A stretch of DNA of 64,000 nt, taken from Floridanema evergladense (GTDB lineage Bacteria; Cyanobacteriota; Cyanobacteriia; Cyanobacteriales; Aerosakkonemataceae). Positions 62,562 to 64,000 of the stretch are shown in pieces; position 1 is the first letter of the stretch; each line of letters opens with the position of its first letter. Both the position numbers and the translations under genes were made by a program. A model generated the notes under the pieces. It was not told where the DNA came from. It made no database searches and saw nothing but the letters and a program-made list of their open reading frames with translations. The DNA lies in the NCBI RefSeq assembly GCF_041929205.1, contig NZ_JBHFNT010000229.1; one strand, given 5' to 3'.

Positions 62562-63773
62562 ATGTTAGAAAGAAATTTTGCATCGGCAACACTGAATATA
62601 AATCCTGATATAGAAGAGGAAGAAGAAGATTACTTTGATTACAACTATGATGAACCAGGTAGTCTTCCGGGGACGATCGACCTACCCTCAGACGCTCCAC
62701 CACCAGATATAGTGTTAATAGATTACAGCGAAGCTTCAGCTACTAGGATCAAAATTAATAACCCAGAAGAATGTGCTGCTTATTTAGATACTCATTCGGT
62801 TTCTTGGGTGGATGTATTAGGGTTAGGTAATGAAGAAACTTGGTTGAAACTGAGTAAAGTTTTTAATCTGCACGCCTTAGTTTTGGAAGATGTAGTTAAT
62901 GTTCCCGAACGTCCCAAAGTTGATGATTTTGACTCGCAAATAGTGATCATTGCTTGGATGGTGATGCTCAGAGATAACAGTAATGGATTTTATATTGAGC
63001 AAGTAAGTTTTGTATTAGGAGAAGATTATTTACTGACGGTACAGGAAGAACCAGAACGAGATTGTTTTGCTAAAGTGCGCGATCGGATTCGTTACAACAA
63101 AGGCATCATTCGTCAAAGAAAAGCCGATTATTTAGCTTATGCACTTTTAGATGCAATTATTGATGGTTATTTCCCCGTTTTAGAAGCTTACGGCGAACGC
63201 ATAGAAGAATTAGAAGATGAAGTAGTTAGCAATCCATCTCGACAAACCTTACAAGAAATCTACAAAATTAGGCGAGAATTATTAGCACTACGTCGTGCGA
63301 TTTGGCCCCAAAGAGATGCACTCAACACCTTAATTCGAGATGGGAGCAACCTGATTAGTCCAGAAGTGAGAATTTACCTGCGAGACTGTTACGATCACGC
63401 CGTACAAGTTATCGATATTGTAGAAACATACCGAGAATTAGGCTCGGGATTAATGGATGTTTATCTCTCTTCCATCAGCAACAAAATGAATGAAATCATG
63501 AAGTTACTTACCGTGATTTCGACAATCTTTATTCCCCTAACTTTTATTGCTGGAGTTTATGGGATGAACTTTGAAGATATGCCAGAGTTGAAATGGAAAT
63601 TAGGTTATCCTTCTGTTTGGGCAGTGATGATTGTCGTTGCTGGTGGTTTAGTTTACTTCTTCTGGAAAAAAGGTTGGTTCGAGAACTTTTCCACTATTAA
63701 AGATGATTCAGAAACAGAAACTAACAATTTAGTTTCTATACCCAAAATGCGACAAGTTGTTCGGAATAGATAA
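62562..63773 (+). CDS. corA: CorA-family magnesium/cobalt transporter
   Basis: The 403-residue CorA has a large acidic N-terminal cytoplasmic part and two C-terminal helices with the GMN signature between them (GVYGMNFEDMPELKW, about residue 335). A basic tail follows. It passes Mg2+ (and Co2+) as a pentamer. The acidic stretch near residues 15-35 (EEEEEDYFDYNYDE) is more extended than in enteric CorA. Confidence 0.93.
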   Translation: MLERNFASATLNINPDIEEEEEDYFDYNYDEPGSLPGTIDLPSDAPPPDIVLIDYSEASATRIKINNPEECAAYLDTHSVSWVDVLGLGNEETWLKLSKVFNLHALVLEDVVNVPERPKVDDFDSQIVIIAWMVMLRDNSNGFYIEQVSFVLGEDYLLTVQEEPERDCFAKVRDRIRYNKGIIRQRKADYLAYALLDAIIDGYFPVLEAYGERIEELEDEVVSNPSRQTLQEIYKIRRELLALRRAIWPQRDALNTLIRDGSNLISPEVRIYLRDCYDHAVQVIDIVETYRELGSGLMDVYLSSISNKMNEIMKLLTVISTIFIPLTFIAGVYGMNFEDMPELKWKLGYPSVWAVMIVVAGGLVYFFWKKGWFENFSTIKDDSETETNNLVSIPKMRQVVRNR

Positions 63774-63814
63774 GAAGAGGTGAGGAGTTAGTTCAGATCT
63801 TGCAGCAATGGAAT

Positions 63815-63864
63815 GGAGGTAGAACCTCCGTTGCCTCGTTCCCAGGGTGTACCCTGGGAACGAG
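63815..63864. repeat. Double-hairpin dispersed repeat, copy 2
   Basis: ggaggtagaacctcc (63815-63829) then ctcgttccc ... gggaacgag (63835-63864), the same two hairpins as at 38044-38095. It follows corA and may end its transcript. Confidence 0.75.
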
Positions 63865-63865
63865 A

Positions 63866-64000
63866 ATCTCCTCATCCCCATCTCCCCATCTCCCCATCTC
63901 CCCATCTCCCCCACACCCCAACAACCCCACACCCCAACAACCCCACACCCCCAAACACCAAAACCCCCACAACCCAACAACCCAAAAACCCAAAAACCCA
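63866..64000. repeat. C-rich low-complexity tract at right edge
   Basis: Tandem catctcccc units pass into ccccacaccccaacaa and then aacccaaaa units up to the window end. Frames on the minus strand here give only Gly/Val/Trp repeats and are not genes. Confidence 0.75.

Noticed and set aside
63729..63993. Minus-strand Gly/Trp-rich frames at the right edge
   Set aside because: They arise from the low-complexity tract of catctcccc and acaacccc units.

Overview
The window is chromosomal DNA from a cyanobacterium, probably a filamentous one. The evidence is the dense scatter of the HIP1 octamer GCGATCGC, the alkane genes ado and aar, a CIRCE-controlled groEL without groES, an NtcA-type promoter, and many genes of families expanded in cyanobacteria (Uma2, DUF29, DUF433/DUF5615, DUF4112, NPDV repeats). 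It is gene-dense and A+T-rich, with no rRNA, no tRNA that I can see and no CRISPR array. I cannot name the species.

Layout. 0-4.2 kb: a vWA-domain membrane protein (cut by the left edge) and a large tubulin/FtsZ-like GTPase with a zinc ribbon, resembling a predicted membrane-remodelling system. 4.4-13.1 kb: esterase, threonine synthase, a coiled-coil protein, DUF4112, a hydrolase, a DUF433/DUF5615 pair, a four-CBS histidine kinase and an orphan sugar-ABC permease. 13.5-15.4 kb: the alkane pathway, acyl-ACP reductase (aar) and aldehyde-deformylating oxygenase (ado), separated by a terminator. 15.5-20.2 kb: a rearranged patch with a double-TIR gene, a second truncated copy of the aar 3' end, two tandem NPDV-repeat genes with duplicated upstream regions, a decayed third aar-3' copy and a deleted TIR remnant. 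20.2-25.5 kb: dacB-type PBP4, a cell-surface protein, an MFS carrier and a cytochrome b. 25.5-31.3 kb: an accessory cluster of Uma2, DUF29, an HTH/NB-ARC ATPase, DUF433/DUF5615 and a DUF6888/DUF6887 pair.

31.8-40.6 kb: mostly housekeeping or conserved hypothetical genes (CSP41-like, pgsA, HGSNAT-like, msrA, YbaY-like, deaminase, phytase-like esterase). 40.9-47.8 kb: a guanidine-use operon with an NtcA promoter, a guanidine-I (ykkC) riboswitch, a Ni-dependent guanidine hydrolase (gdmH), two HypA/HypB-like nickel chaperones, a three-gene ABC importer and a degenerate hydrolase. The parts fit together: the importer brings in guanidine, the chaperones load nickel into GdmH, and GdmH releases urea and ammonium. 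Nitrogen status (NtcA) and the substrate itself (riboswitch) both gate expression.

47.9-56.2 kb: an EEP phosphatase, a PAS-rich hybrid kinase and an NPDV/5'-nucleotidase fusion whose start codon lies in a hairpin. 56.3-60.5 kb: a toxin-antitoxin island (DUF433/DUF5615, ParE-like, HicBA, ParD/PIN, DUF29, Uma2) containing a 43-bp direct repeat that brackets two of the modules. 60.6-64 kb: a MITE-like element next to CIRCE, groEL2, corA, then repeats to the right edge.
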